Assembly: GCA_905250025.1 (NCBI GenBank)
Contig: CAJNOJ010000014.1
Span: 379,624 to 443,623, forward strand
Direction: 5' to 3'
DNA from: Adineta ricciae
Lineage: Eukaryota; Rotifera; Eurotatoria; Adinetida; Adinetidae
Length of the DNA: 64,000 bases
In this document: piece by piece, positions 12,102-23,809 of the stretch
Layout: each line of letters opens with the position of its first letter
How positions within the stretch are numbered: the first letter of the stretch is position 1
The notes under the pieces: generated by a model
Database searches by the model: none
What the model was told of the DNA's origin: nothing
Seen by the model: only the letters and a program-made list of their open reading frames with translations
Made by a program: the position numbers and the translations under genes

Positions 12102-12425
12102 CATTGCACTCTTCTCATATAACAAAACAAATAAACTGATGAATTTGTATTTTTCATTATAAAAATAGTCTTCTACTCGGATAAATCGATGTCATTTTCG
12201 AAGCTTAAGAATAATTCTTTACTTACATTGACTTTCGATATCGAAAGCGATTGATTACATAAAATTAAGATACCTGAGTTGATCCCTGTCATTTTAAGCA
12301 TGTAAGTACACACAGACAGAGGAGAACGAGAGAAAATGTTTGTTAACTTACTGATCATCAGTGACGTTCTTTTACTCTTATGCTCAGTGTGTTCAATTGT
12401 TCAAGTTACGAGTTGATTACCAAGA
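12102..12425. other. Intergenic, 0.3 kb
   Basis: Short gap between two genes on the plus strand. It contains AATAAA at about 12130, a likely polyadenylation signal of the upstream gene. Nothing else seen. Confidence 0.45.
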
Positions 12426-13718
12426 ATGATTAGATCACTTCTGATCTATGTCCAACTTCTATCTATGATGATAAATTTGCATTATGGACAAGACGCATTC
12501 GATTGTACTGGTTATGAAGATGATTCGTTTCATCCCGTCTATGATGCTGATGATTGTCGACATTACTGGCATTGTATTTATGTTGACACAGTTTACATGC
12601 ATGCTGTCAAACGTGTTTGTCCAGCTGGAACGGAATTCGATGTTACATTAAAACAATGTGAAACATCAAGTCTAGTAAGTGCAAAGAAAAGTGAATTGTG
12701 CTGTCTTTCAAGATGAAGTATTCATTGGATAGGTAGATTGCCAGCCACCTAAATCACCGCATTTACCTAGAACAACTTCAACAACGAAAGCATGGAAACT
12801 GATATATTCACAGTTACTTTCACGAAAGCGATGGAGAGTGACCATGCCGTCGGCAGTGACTGTAGAAAGATATCCCGTATTTGTTTCAGAGGATCCGTTA
12901 GGAAATGAAATGACGACAATGATTGTACCTGAACCCGAAACAACTGAACAAGTTCGTTGGGCATCCGTCACTCTACCCCAACCGACAACTGCATTTTCAA
13001 TCGAAGAAGTATAGTTGACAAAACAGAAGACTATTTCTATTTGAAATTTTCGTTCATATTTCAGCTTTCAAAAAATCTCAACGCCGTAGTATTAAATAAT
13101 CGTCCGCGAAAACAGAAAAAAGTAGGTGGACCACGACTTCTGCAAATAGGTGAACCAGAAAACGAAGCACAAATGTATAAAACAACTACAAAACAACGAG
13201 CAAGACGAACACGTCCGACAACATCGACTCAACCATCAACTGAATTACCATCAACAACATTTCTCATAACAACTGAAAGCTCAACGGCACCACCAATCAC
13301 AACTATGATTACCACCACAACTATCACTACTAGTACTACTCAACCTTTAACGACAAGCACATCTCTCAAAATATCGACGACATCAGTAACATCTTTGATG
13401 ACACAACCGGAATCAACAATAAACATTGCTTCACAATCACGACCCAATCGACGACGACAAAACATGACTCTATATATTCTAACAAGTGATGAACATAAAA
13501 TTCGACGCTTCTCAGTCAATCATACACGTGGAATCTTAATCAATTGTAATCAATTACGACGTCGACTATTAGGTCGTCGTCGTTTACGCGATGTACTACA
13601 CACTACAACCATTCAAATGTCTACAATGAAATACTCGTCGATCTCATCAGTTGAAACGTTTCGGTCGAAAACCACCTTATTCATCTTTCTCTTGACAAAT
13701 TTCATCATAAATACGTAG
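12426..13718 (+). CDS. Secreted chitin-binding (CBM14) mucin-like protein
   Basis: Extracellular protein likely to bind chitin. Exons 12426-12674, 12733-13008 and 13065-13718 give 392 aa with all joins in phase 0. An N-terminal signal peptide (MIRSLLIYVQLLSMMINL) is followed by one peritrophin-A domain with the usual six cysteines: DC, DDCRHYWHC, RVCPAGTEFD, QCE and VDC, the last supplied by exon 2. The middle holds a Thr/Ser-rich stretch (about residues 235-320) expected to be O-glycosylated. A strongly basic segment follows (LRRRLLGRRRLRDV), and the tail is hydrophobic (LFIFLLTNFIINT), compatible with a GPI or membrane anchor. Domain assignment is firm. A role in cuticle, jaw or gut lining is inference. 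Confidence 0.85.
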
Positions 13719-13997
13719 ATAGTCTTATATTTCATTCGAAAAAAATTCAAAAAAAAGAGTATAGTGTGTATATATGTGTATGTGAGTGCGTATTTATTGT
13801 TCTGTTAACGAATTTAATATCAATGGTAGACAAATGAAACTAAACGAAATAAAGAAGAAATATTTAGAAGAAAATAATCTAAAGAACTACGAACTTTGAT
13901 CAAACGTTTTAGTCTTGATGAGGACAAGCCATTGTTTTTGATCTAGAATTGAATTGACTTCGAAAATGAACTCTATTTTGTAACGCTGTTTGTTCTC

Positions 13998-15832
13998 CTA
14001 CCGGCTCAAGCTCCATATATGATGCTTAATTAATTGTTTTTCACAGATTTCACATGGAACACGTTGATGATTACGAGCATGACCGAGTTGTCGTGAAGCC
14101 GATGCTGATCGGCCTATATTACATCCTGCTGGTCGTTTGAAAATGATCTGTTGTTTCTTTGGCACGCCGTAGCCAATCATCGGCTGTTTTAAAACGTTAT
14201 TCAAAATTTTCATTGCTGATTCGCGTTCTATACAATACAATGATAAAGAATTTTACATTAAGATTCAAAATTATTTCATTACCTTGATCACTCGAATTGC
14301 GAATCCAAACGCCGAACTCATTTGCATTTCGTGAGTTTGTTGACGGTGTCGATTGTTGATTACAGTAAGCGACCTAGATTTTTGTTTTGAGTGAAAATAC
14401 AGAAAGAGTGAAGAAATTCACTCACAGTAGAATCATGTTGAAGATCGGATGATATCGGTGGAATGCGATAGTAAGATTGATTCGATTTTTTTTCGCAATT
14501 TGGTTTAGAATCTTTATAGTACTCTTCTTGTGCTGCGTCAGAAATATCTAATGCTTCGATGTATTCTTCAGGTAAATCCTCGTTATTATTAGTTTGTTCT
14601 ATTAGCGTTGATTGTTCACAATCAGCTGCTCGATTTTCATCACTGGCATCGCCCGATTCTATTTTTGTTGACGATGGTTGATTCTGTGATGTTTGTTCCT
14701 CTTGGTATTGAGGAGCGTCCGTTGGTTTATCATACTCTTCTTGTTCGCCGTCTGGATTGACTTCGAGATGTGGTGGGTAATTGTCCAAAGATTGATGATA
14801 TCGATGTTTTTCTAATCGATGGCGTGCAGCACGCAATTCTGGTGGTGTTGGAGGAATATTAAATTCAAGAAAATGCCCACGATCATTCACTTGCTTCTTT
14901 CGGCGATGCGGAACATTCGAGCCTGATTGATCGTTTGATGAGGATGGTTGTTGTTCGCCATATGCATACGATGCCGATGTTCCACGAGATAGAGTCTGAG
15001 GAAATTTATATTGACCTAAACGTTGCTTAGCGTCGGCAATTTGAGGAGGTGTATCCGGAGTTGGATATGTAAGCCAATGCCGGTATTGATCATCATTTAT
15101 ATCGATCAGGTGTTTTTCTTTATCTTCTTTTGGATTTCGTCGAACTTTCATTGGTCCTATCCAACAAAGAAACATATTAGTTCATATACTCAACAACTCT
15201 AGTTTTAACCGCAGACGTTTCTAATTGTCAGTGTGATATAACTCTCTGTATTAATTGAATATATTTCCTCTCATAGTGCTCAAAGCTTTTGTTTGAGGAA
15301 CGTCGTATGTATCTCAAGTACATGAAAGTAACTGTTATTACCTCGTTGATCAAATGGTGCTGATGGTAAACGTTGTACGGACGTTGAATCATAGTTGGGC
15401 TCCTAAAATTTCTCATCTTAGAGCGATTTTTGCAAAATGTGAACTAACTCGATAGACTGGTTTTTGACATTCAGCAGCAAAAGTAGGTTCTTCTTCCGAA
15501 ACAGCAGGTAATGTTTTCGAACGTGTTAATTGGTAAGCTGCAGGCGGTTGTTCTCGATATTCTTCGTCATTTTTCTTAAGGAAAATAATTCGTGGTGTTG
15601 ATTGTTCGTCGCTGAACGATTGTACAAAATACGGATTCTTTCGAAATAATTTCATTTGTTGTTGTTGTTTTCGCAATTGTTTTTGATACTCTTGACCGTA
15701 TGGCGAAAGTTTCTTCTGTGTACTACTAGATGTTCCATAAGTTCTACTTTTGAATGTATCGCTGTATGTTGTGGTCGATGGTTTCCATCCCAAAGGATCG
15801 TGGAGGAGCGGTTGAAATAGTGCCGACGACAT
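13998..15832 (-). CDS. Uncharacterised protein with two TPP-type repeats and a C-terminal Cys/His cluster
   Basis: Not recognised as a named family. Five exons on the minus strand: 15832-15449, 15402-15342, 15156-14426, 14373-14283, 14227-13998, giving 498 aa. Every join keeps frame. Residues of exon 3 contain two related motifs, DTPPQIADAKQRLGQYKFPQ and PPTPPELRAARHRLEKHRYH, each with the pattern TPP..(I/L)..A..RL....(F/Y)(P/H)Q. The middle is acidic and Gln-rich. The C-terminus has HARNHQRVPCEICEKQLIKHH, a CxxC plus His arrangement that could bind zinc. No signal peptide or membrane segment. It is probably intracellular; the repeats may be short binding motifs. Confidence 0.72.
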
Positions 15833-16588
15833 CTTCGTACGTCTACGAAATCAAGAATGATAGAGCACAAAGAAAAATCTGATTGCAAATTCTTTTCTTT
15901 CTCAAAGACTAAAAGAGTAAAACGAATAATTGGATTTTTCGTTTTCGACACATGTAGAAATTGGTTACCGAAAAACTACGAATGGTCGTTATGGATTGAT
16001 TTGCTGACAAAATCACTTTCCCCTATGTTTTAAATTCTGTTTTTCTGCTGCTAATTGAAAAAGAGTTAGAATAACAATAATAGAAACAGTCGAATGCATT
16101 ACTATCAACATCAGCAAGACAAGAGAAGAACGATTCGTGTGAGTAACGACGCATTTTTTCTTTTTCAGTAAACTGATTCTTTTACTTGATGGTGAGGCAA
16201 TGATGTTAGCCGTCCTCGGTTTTGTTTTCACAGTAGACGATTAAACAAACAGAGGTAGCAGGCAAAAGTAGATTCCATCATTAAGATACCGACGTTGTGA
16301 ATGACAATTTCAACTCAAAAACATCTGATTTTGTTTCTTTTCAAACTTCACACACTGCTCGATCAAAACAAGACTTTTTTCTTATTGATTCAAATCAATT
16401 GATATCAGAAGATTTCTATTGAAAACAACAGAATAAGCACACGTACATACAGAGCATAAAACATTACTGTTAACAAAACAACAAGGCCATTGAAAAAGTC
16501 AGAAAATTAAAGCTTTTATAAAACAAACATTTCATGTTTATCTGAAGAAGAAGAAGAGGAAAGGGATGTGAAATATATCAATTGTCGG
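15833..16588. other. Intergenic, 0.76 kb
   Basis: Lies between the start of the repeat protein and the stop of the fucosyltransferase, both on the minus strand. It should hold one promoter and one 3' UTR. ORFs here are short and unsupported. Confidence 0.5.
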
Positions 16589-18053
16589 TCAACATCCAGC
16601 TCGATGCCATTGATGAATATCCCGATAAAATCGATGCTCCTTGCTATTTTGCATGTTCAACCTCATACATAATTCACACATACGTATGGGTTCAAGATCG
16701 TACGTTTGATAGAAGATTTGATATTGATTAATCCATTGGAAATATTCTCGATAGAGAAAGTAATCATTGGAAACTTCGTGCAAATATTCTCCTAAGTGTT
16801 TCGCCGACTGGAAATCATCGACATGGATAAACGCCGACTTGGGTATCCCTAAATCTAAATACGATTGTTTATTTGGCCCAAAGACAATCGGAATCATTCC
16901 ATAATAAAGTGCACGCCAAAATTTCTCCGTTACATAATCTGTACATGTTTGCGATTCAAATGCTAAGTAGAATAACGCAAGTCTAGATTGATCAAATTCA
17001 CATCGATCATTCTTTTGACACTTGGCTTCATCGTTACCATCAATACACAAGCCGAAAGCACGAACTGGAAAATAGTATTGCAATTGTTTATAATAGTTCA
17101 AACGAGCTTTGGGTTCACAGTTCGAAACGAACCAAAGAGCATGTTTCGAGCGATAACGAAAATTCGTGAGAATATGATTTTCTAAGACAAAATCTGTGAT
17201 GATGACACTCCGATTAGTAAGTATATAAAGGAAATCTGATGAAAGAATCAAATCTGACATATTTGTGGAATGGAGAATGTCATTAGAATCATCTGGAACC
17301 AACAAACCATATGCTCCAATAGATACTTCAGAATCTTGCCGAAAACTAAGAGTCCAGTTGAAATGATAATCGTTCAGATGTTTCAATTGACGATTCGCTT
17401 CATCGATCCACAGAATCCAAATGTCGTAAGGAGAACGGACTTTTAATTTCGTATGCATGTCGTCTTTGTTAATGTCGACATGATGGAAAATACTCGCGCG
17501 ACGATGATTTTCATGATTTGTCGAGGGATTTTTACATTTCCAATGACAATTTTTGTACGGGCATTCACGATGAAAGATCTGCGTTGATGAGCAAAATTTC
17601 GGTTGTTGAAAAACCTAAAGAAAAAAGTTTATTGAAACAAAATTGAGAAGTCATTCTTTTGCATACTGGTGTTTCTTCGTATATTTCATACGTATTTTGT
17701 AGTGTACTAGATTCAGTTTCAACCCAACGAGATTTCTCTATGTTTTTCATATCTTTTTCATAGAGTTTATTTGTTTTCTTGTGATAAACATGATAGAATA
17801 TATTTGTCCAATTCAGATCATTTCGTTTCCGTTGTCTGTCGAGTAATTCGATCTGTTCGATTTTTTGTTTATCAGTTAATAATTTATCGAGATTATGTAA
17901 TTTTCGCCAAAATGCGATTTCAATTGGATTTTTGATCGAAGAAATACTCGGCGTTTTGAAGGTTAAACGAAATTCTAATAGAAGTAAGAAGATGATCAAT
18001 AATAAACAAGCTCGTACGATGACGAAACGCACACGAGATATTCGTAAATACAT
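16589..18053 (-). CDS. Alpha-1,3-fucosyltransferase (GT10), Golgi type II membrane protein
   Basis: Transfers fucose from GDP-fucose to N-acetylglucosamine on N-glycans or Lewis-type glycans. Two exons, 18053-17667 and 17614-16589, joined in phase 0 (470 aa). A short cytosolic tail is followed by a membrane anchor at about residues 9-27 (FVIVRACLLLIIFLLLLEF), a stem, and a catalytic domain. The GT10 signature is clear: LALFYLAFESQTCTDYVTEK, then FWRALYYGMIPIVFGP. RSKHALWFVSNC matches the family's K..WFVSNC segment, and cysteines near the C-terminus (MCELCMRLN) fit the conserved disulphides. Domain order and length are normal for the family. The acceptor linkage cannot be read from sequence. 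Confidence 0.92.
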
Positions 18054-21000
18054 TCAACAGTATCGGTGAAATAAAATAACAAAGAATCGCTTTCGACGTT
18101 TCATTATTATCTAGAAGAATGAAAAACAATTCCTTCGGACGACAATCGATATGAATATTAATTAAGAAATCATTATTTCCGTTTTGTTCTCTCATTCATA
18201 TGTTTGTATACATATCCTCAGAGATAACCAAGGAAAAAGAAGACTCAGTCCCAGCTGTCATCACATAAATATATCCATCATCGAACGACTGTCACATTGG
18301 ACTTGATCGAATGAGAAATAATGCATTCAAATCAATTTTAGTTTCTCCGCAGGAAACTGACTTCAATGATGCCAAGAAGAAGTTACAACTTACCAGTCCT
18401 TGCGAAACATCGATGAAAGACAAGCACGTCTGATTAATCGAAAGAAATCGCATCACCAATGAGGAAAACATCTGGCGCAAGTAGCGAAATTTCGAATGAT
18501 TATGTTATGTTGATCAAGAGATCTTGATCATTCGACAGTACTCTTCCTTTCTTCTGTTTTCTAGACAGTAACATAAATAGAACGCAATATAAAAAAAAAC
18601 GTGCTAGTATTCTCATCCGCGCGATCCTATTTTTCTTCTCGTTGGTTATGTTCGAGCGTTCTTTTTTCAGAAGCGCAGGCAAAATAGAGAAGACGAACAT
18701 CGTGGAACACGGAAGAAGTCCTAGACATAATAATTATATCTTGCTAGTATCGTAGGGAATCCATCAAATGATAAGATGGAAGAAAAGAAGGAGAAAAAAA
18801 GAAGAAAGATTGAGAGGGAACAAGCTGAGAGACAGTGAAATACAATTACACTCATTTGTCGCACTAAATTGATGACGATCGAGAAATGCTGGTGTAACTA
18901 TTCAATAGAATGAAGGGAAAGCAAATGTCTCTGCTCTTGCTACTTTTCAATAGTTATAGGAAGAGATTTTTCAAAATGATGAATGTATGTACATTTGCAT
19001 ATTCATTTTATTTTGACATCAACTCTTCCGGACGATTTGTTGGAGACCATAACATCGTCGTATGAGTTATTCCTTTGACAAATATCATTTGAGAAGATGA
19101 CTCTGCCGAGTGTCGATCGAAGTAATGTTATCCGACATGAAAAACTGGAGATGTTTCAAATAATAATCATGCCGTTAGGCAAAACAAACATGTTTTCAAT
19201 TATTCGTAACTAATAGAATATTTCATTTCGTCTATGATTAATTCTCTCGGAGGCCTTCGATATGGAAATGTTTGTTATGGAATAGTATTCATTTTCTATA
19301 AACAAAAGAATCGAATGATTCCATATGGATCCATATCGATGACAGAAATAAATCTCAACAGAAGAAAAAATGCTCCATTCAATAATAAATGACTTCGCAA
19401 CTGTCGAATTCTTTGTTCGATTAATTTTCTGACACAATTCATCATCTCTTATTCGAGAAAGAAAAACGACAGATATCTTTTCTAGTCGCCCGGCAATTAC
19501 ATCAGACAGAAGAAGAGAAATGGGAGACATGTCGTGTTTAGTTGTGAATGACGAACGAGGAAGTACTTGTAAATTAGTAGGCAAGAGAAACGAGATTCAC
19601 GAATGTCTAACTAAAAACGGAAACTGTCTTTTGTTCTAATTAGAATCAAAATAGACTCAACAGGTCTTCAACATGCAACAATATCTCTCCGTTTGAAATG
19701 ATTATCTAGGCGAACTGAAACAAATAGACGACCACGTATCGTTTTTCATTCGAACTTTTGTCTGTTTTCTAAGTTTGGAATATTCTTATTCTTAATTTCA
19801 TGACCTGGTCTCGAACGATCGAGTTCTATGCTTTCATGTTCATGATTATTAATCAGGACAATTGCCGACGAGAAAAATGCGTGAAAAGCAACATTTTTAT
19901 GCCATGTACTTATGTTCATGCAATACACTTCATTGAAATTCAAGAATCTGAATCGAATTCGTCTCTCCATATAAAGCAAACCAGCTAGCCATTCTTAATT
20001 GTTCATCAGTAATTTGGCTAATTCTATTAGCTGTCACAAGAGAAAGACAGTTTTATCGAAGCTAGCAGAACGGCATGAATGAATCAGGCTGAGTGATTAG
20101 AACAGAAAAAAAGGATTAGTCTATCGATTGTGATTATTTCCGTTCATTACATTTGAATATGTTGTCCTTTAATCACATCATTCGAATCGCTTTCATCTGA
20201 AGATTTCCAATGCAAAATGGAAGATATATGTACACACTTATTCGATTTCATCATTCCTATTGTAGTAGCTGATGTTCATCGATGCAAGATTCAACTATCT
20301 TCGAACTTCATCGAGATTATTCATTAGGTTTCGTCTTAGTTTTCCTTATCAATTATTTGTTTACTTTTTTTCGTAAAAACTAATACATTCTATGTTAATA
20401 GCTCTGTTGATACTACTTATCCAATTACTCTCGATGTGACATACCATTCGATATCGACACATTCGATTACACATCACTCATCACATTCCACATAGTTACA
20501 TGCTTGATCAATTCATTGTCTACTCGTTTTTCCCAATCGACGATATTGATCCGCATGAAATGAACAAAAATGTGACATTTCAACACGAATGAATGATTTA
20601 TTAATTGGAAGTTTTTATTTGTCCAATCTGTTTCTTCTATTTATCTAGTCATAACGAAAACATGACTGGAAAATGATACAGTTCAAGTAAAATTTTCTCT
20701 AATTCTCTTTAATAGTTATCTCCGATCGGAAACGAACTCTTGCTCTATGTTCATTTCCAATCGAGTGAACTGAACCTGATGACGGCGGGCATCCTTTCAC
20801 TTAAAAGCGTTTCCTGTGCTTATCAAACAAGTGCATATGCAAAATAATTGATTTCTTTCTACTCTTGACCTATACCGATCGTTCTTTCTTCTTTCTATTG
20901 TCTTGATCATAATAGTAAATCTTTTTTCCCACATTCTACTAATCATATTCATCTTTCTATCTTCTACTTCATAATTAGTTGAACAAACAAGATCAAAGAG

Positions 21001-21508
21001 ATAATGAAAAACAAGAACATCGTGTACAATGTTAAATTAAAAATTTGCTCCGCCTGATTCTCATTCGATTCGAAGCAGATGGTATTGAGGTACAACTAAC
21101 TCTCTTTATCGTACCGACTTGATATCTTTCTAATGTCAAATTCAATTTATTGCAAACATTGTCAACTCATCGAATATCCATGTCGAACTGCATTGTGGAC
21201 ATCGATGTGATCGCACATTTTTTCATACTGGATAAGTATGATGATCATCACGTGATAAAAAAGAATGTGTGCAATTTTTCGCGAAGAAAATCTATTGAAA
21301 TGTATATTTAATAACGTGTTATAAACGTGATGAAAACGATTATCGTAGTATATTTGCCGTGTATGTTATTCATCAGATGGATGATGATGATGACAATTGT
21401 ACGATACGAGAACAGGAGGAAGAGAGAGTAACCAATGACAATCAACTTGTTATACCTTTTTTTCTCTTTCTTTTTTCGTTCGTTCGCTCACCTCGGTTCA
21501 TTCGAACA
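18054..21508. other. Gene-poor region, 3.5 kb
   Basis: No exon chain, RNA gene or transposon recognised. The longest ORFs (for example 19210-19584 on the minus strand) have no support. This is much the longest gap in an otherwise compact window, and it leads into a developmental-type HLH gene, so it may carry regulatory elements. Confidence 0.5.
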
Positions 21509-21515
21509 TATAAAA
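21509..21515 (+). promoter_or_regulatory. TATA-like box before the HLH gene
   Basis: TATAAAA lies 54 nt before the chosen ATG, leaving room for a short 5' UTR. It supports the inner start codon over an in-frame ATG at 21359. Confidence 0.4.
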
Positions 21516-21568
21516 TCGTCAACATCAACATTCATTCTTCATTCAATCTGTTTTCTTCAATCAGACCA

Positions 21569-21829
21569 ATGACACGAACATCATCAAAAAAAGCAAAGAC
21601 GACCCAAATGGAGTTGAAAAAACTGAAATCATTATTACCATCATTACAACAAAAGTCTTCCTCATCACCGATGGAAATCGTTATGGAAACTATTCGTTAC
21701 ATTCGACAACTCGAAGATCAATTAATCGATCGATTTCAATTGGATCTATCATCATCACTCTCCGATGTCTCAATGAATTCATCTCTATCACCATCGATTC
21801 CATTGCAAGATATCGGAAATAGTAAATGA
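21569..21829 (+). CDS. Id/extramacrochaetae-like HLH protein without a basic region
   Basis: Probable dominant-negative partner of bHLH transcription factors, acting in the nucleus. A single exon encodes 86 aa. The helix-loop-helix spans about residues 14-46: MELKKLKSLLPSL, a short Ser-rich loop, then MEIVMETIRYIRQLEDQL. The residues before helix 1 (TSSKKAKTTQ) lack the Glu-containing DNA-contact motif of true bHLH factors, as in Id and emc. The C-terminal tail is Ser-rich. The start at 21569 is preferred because the in-frame extension to 21359 reads through low-complexity and hydrophobic sequence and a TATA-like box. Alternative: a divergent HES-type or other HLH factor. Confidence 0.72.
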   Translation: MTRTSSKKAKTTQMELKKLKSLLPSLQQKSSSSPMEIVMETIRYIRQLEDQLIDRFQLDLSSSLSDVSMNSSLSPSIPLQDIGNSK

Positions 21830-23809
21830 ACGTTTTCTTATAACAGTTTTCCACTCTCTGTACATACTTTTTTTTTCAAATACATTCCGATTGAAAGACA
21901 AGAGTTTTGTTTGATTATAATGAAAAGAATGTTTCTTTGAACAATCCGACGGTTACATCAAAATCGATATCTGATTGAAGGTGATGATTGTCACCTTATT
22001 ATGTGAGTCCTATCTGATTTGCGATTTCTTTTCACATGATCATAAATGAAACAATCTGTTGATCGATGTAATCATCAAACAAGAAGAAAGGAAGGAAATT
22101 ACCGAACGAAACTAATAAAAACGAATTTTCCTATGGGAAAGAGCGGAACAAATATTCTTTTCAATCGATTCATTGTGATAATGTTTATGACACTTTACTA
22201 CAAAGAAAGAACAATAACCATTTCGCTTGATTTCGACATACAATGGGACGTTATTTTCCCACCGATTCGCACTACTTCATCTCGATCTGAACAGCATGAA
22301 ACTTGTATACATTCAGGTGCTAATCATCATTATAATAATATGCCTGTACTTGATACCAGCACATATTTTTCTATTCTTCTCGTCTTAAGTTGGATATTGT
22401 CATGTGCTTTGCTATTCAGGAAAGAGATTGGTCATTCTCGTCTCCCCCTATTTAAATAAGGTAATGAATACTTGACGAGAAAGAAAATGATTCATTTATA
22501 ATCGATCTACGAAGTTGAAGTAACCAGTTATTGTTTGCTGATGGTAATGATGTACGGGAAAAGGAAGAGAATGAATTCGAAATTTTAATCATGTTCGTTG
22601 TTGTTGGTATGCAGTAAACGAAAAGAATGAGAACGGATGTGTTTAGACACAATGACAAGATCATTGCTAATTACTTTTTTCAACATGAAAATCAATATTT
22701 GTATCTTCTTAATTCGTTACAAACAATCATCATTAATCTTGTGGTGTGTTACCACCCTTTTGGAAGATGTCATCCTTCGTGTACATGTTAAAAGCATCTC
22801 GATGTTCGATTTGAATTCTATAGAGGAAGTGGCAATGACTTGATATTCGCTTCTCTTGATATGAATGGAAGTCACAGAAGGACAAAAATGGAGTATATTT
22901 ACGTCAGAAGTACGAAAAAGTACGAATTAGTACATAGAAGTACAGAAATTGGATGTTTCTTTTTTAACATAAATAAACTCGATGATCATGTTTTAAGTTA
23001 GCTGATCGTGCATAAATGCTTATTCTGAAATGGAAAATGATTGAATAGCAAACAGTTATGTTGATTACTTCGGTTATTTTTCCATGTAATTTTCCCTACG
23101 ACAAAAAAGTCATATAAAGTGATCATTTTCGTATCAATTAGCAACACAATGAAAATGTTTATTCTGTACTCAATGACATTTTCAGTATGCGTAAACTAAT
23201 TCTACAATCGTCATTTAGGCGTTATTTGAAACTCTTTTGCGAAATATAAGTATTTTGCAGATATTGACAGTAATAGCGAATTAATGTTATATTCGTGAAA
23301 AGAAAATATCGTATAACACAATGCATGTATTCGATTTATGTATTAAAAGTTTACTAATGGATCGAGACACAGGTTAAAACGAGCTTGGTTTTCTTTTCAA
23401 TACTATTTTGGATGAATGACACCAACCGCGTACTTTTGTATTTGAATAATATGCAAATACTTGGCGATTTGCAAATTATAGTTCATAATTGACGCTAAAG
23501 CACTTTATCCGAAAGATTTTAGCTTTGAATCGTTTTTGCGAATGTTTTTTTCAGTAGCTTGAAGATGTAATTAAAACAGAATGATTAGATTTCTTTTCAT
23601 CAATGAATAACTATTGTAAAACAGAGAAAAGTACTATTCATATTAGATTTATTATTCTTTCAAAACATCGTTCTTAACCAAGGAATTATATAAATGTCAG
23701 CGCATAAAGTTTTTAACATTGATACTTGTATGTGAGGAATCGGGTCACATACGCGATTATTTCTAGAAACACTAGATTTCAAGCGCTTTTGTTTTAGCGA
23801 TAATCAATT
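21830..23809. other. Gene-poor region, 2 kb
   Basis: No supported exon. It includes a small cluster of AGTAC units at about 22907-22945. The ORF at 22046-22459 has no start context, splice sites or known motif and is not called. Confidence 0.5.
22907..22945 (+). repeat. Short irregular tandem AGTAC repeat
   Basis: Four AGTAC units occur at 10-11 nt spacing (AGAAGTACGAAAAAGTACGA and on). No known element is recognised. Confidence 0.5.

Noticed and set aside
19210..19584. A 124-codon minus-strand ORF in the gene desert
   Set aside because: Isolated, no recognisable features, and within chance expectation for 3.5 kb.
21359..21568. N-terminal extension of the HLH protein
   Set aside because: In frame, but it contains acidic low-complexity and hydrophobic runs and a TATA-like box. 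The HLH protein is complete without it.
22046..22459. A 137-codon plus-strand ORF in the gap after the HLH gene
   Set aside because: No recognisable motif, no splice context, and composition like the surrounding non-coding DNA.
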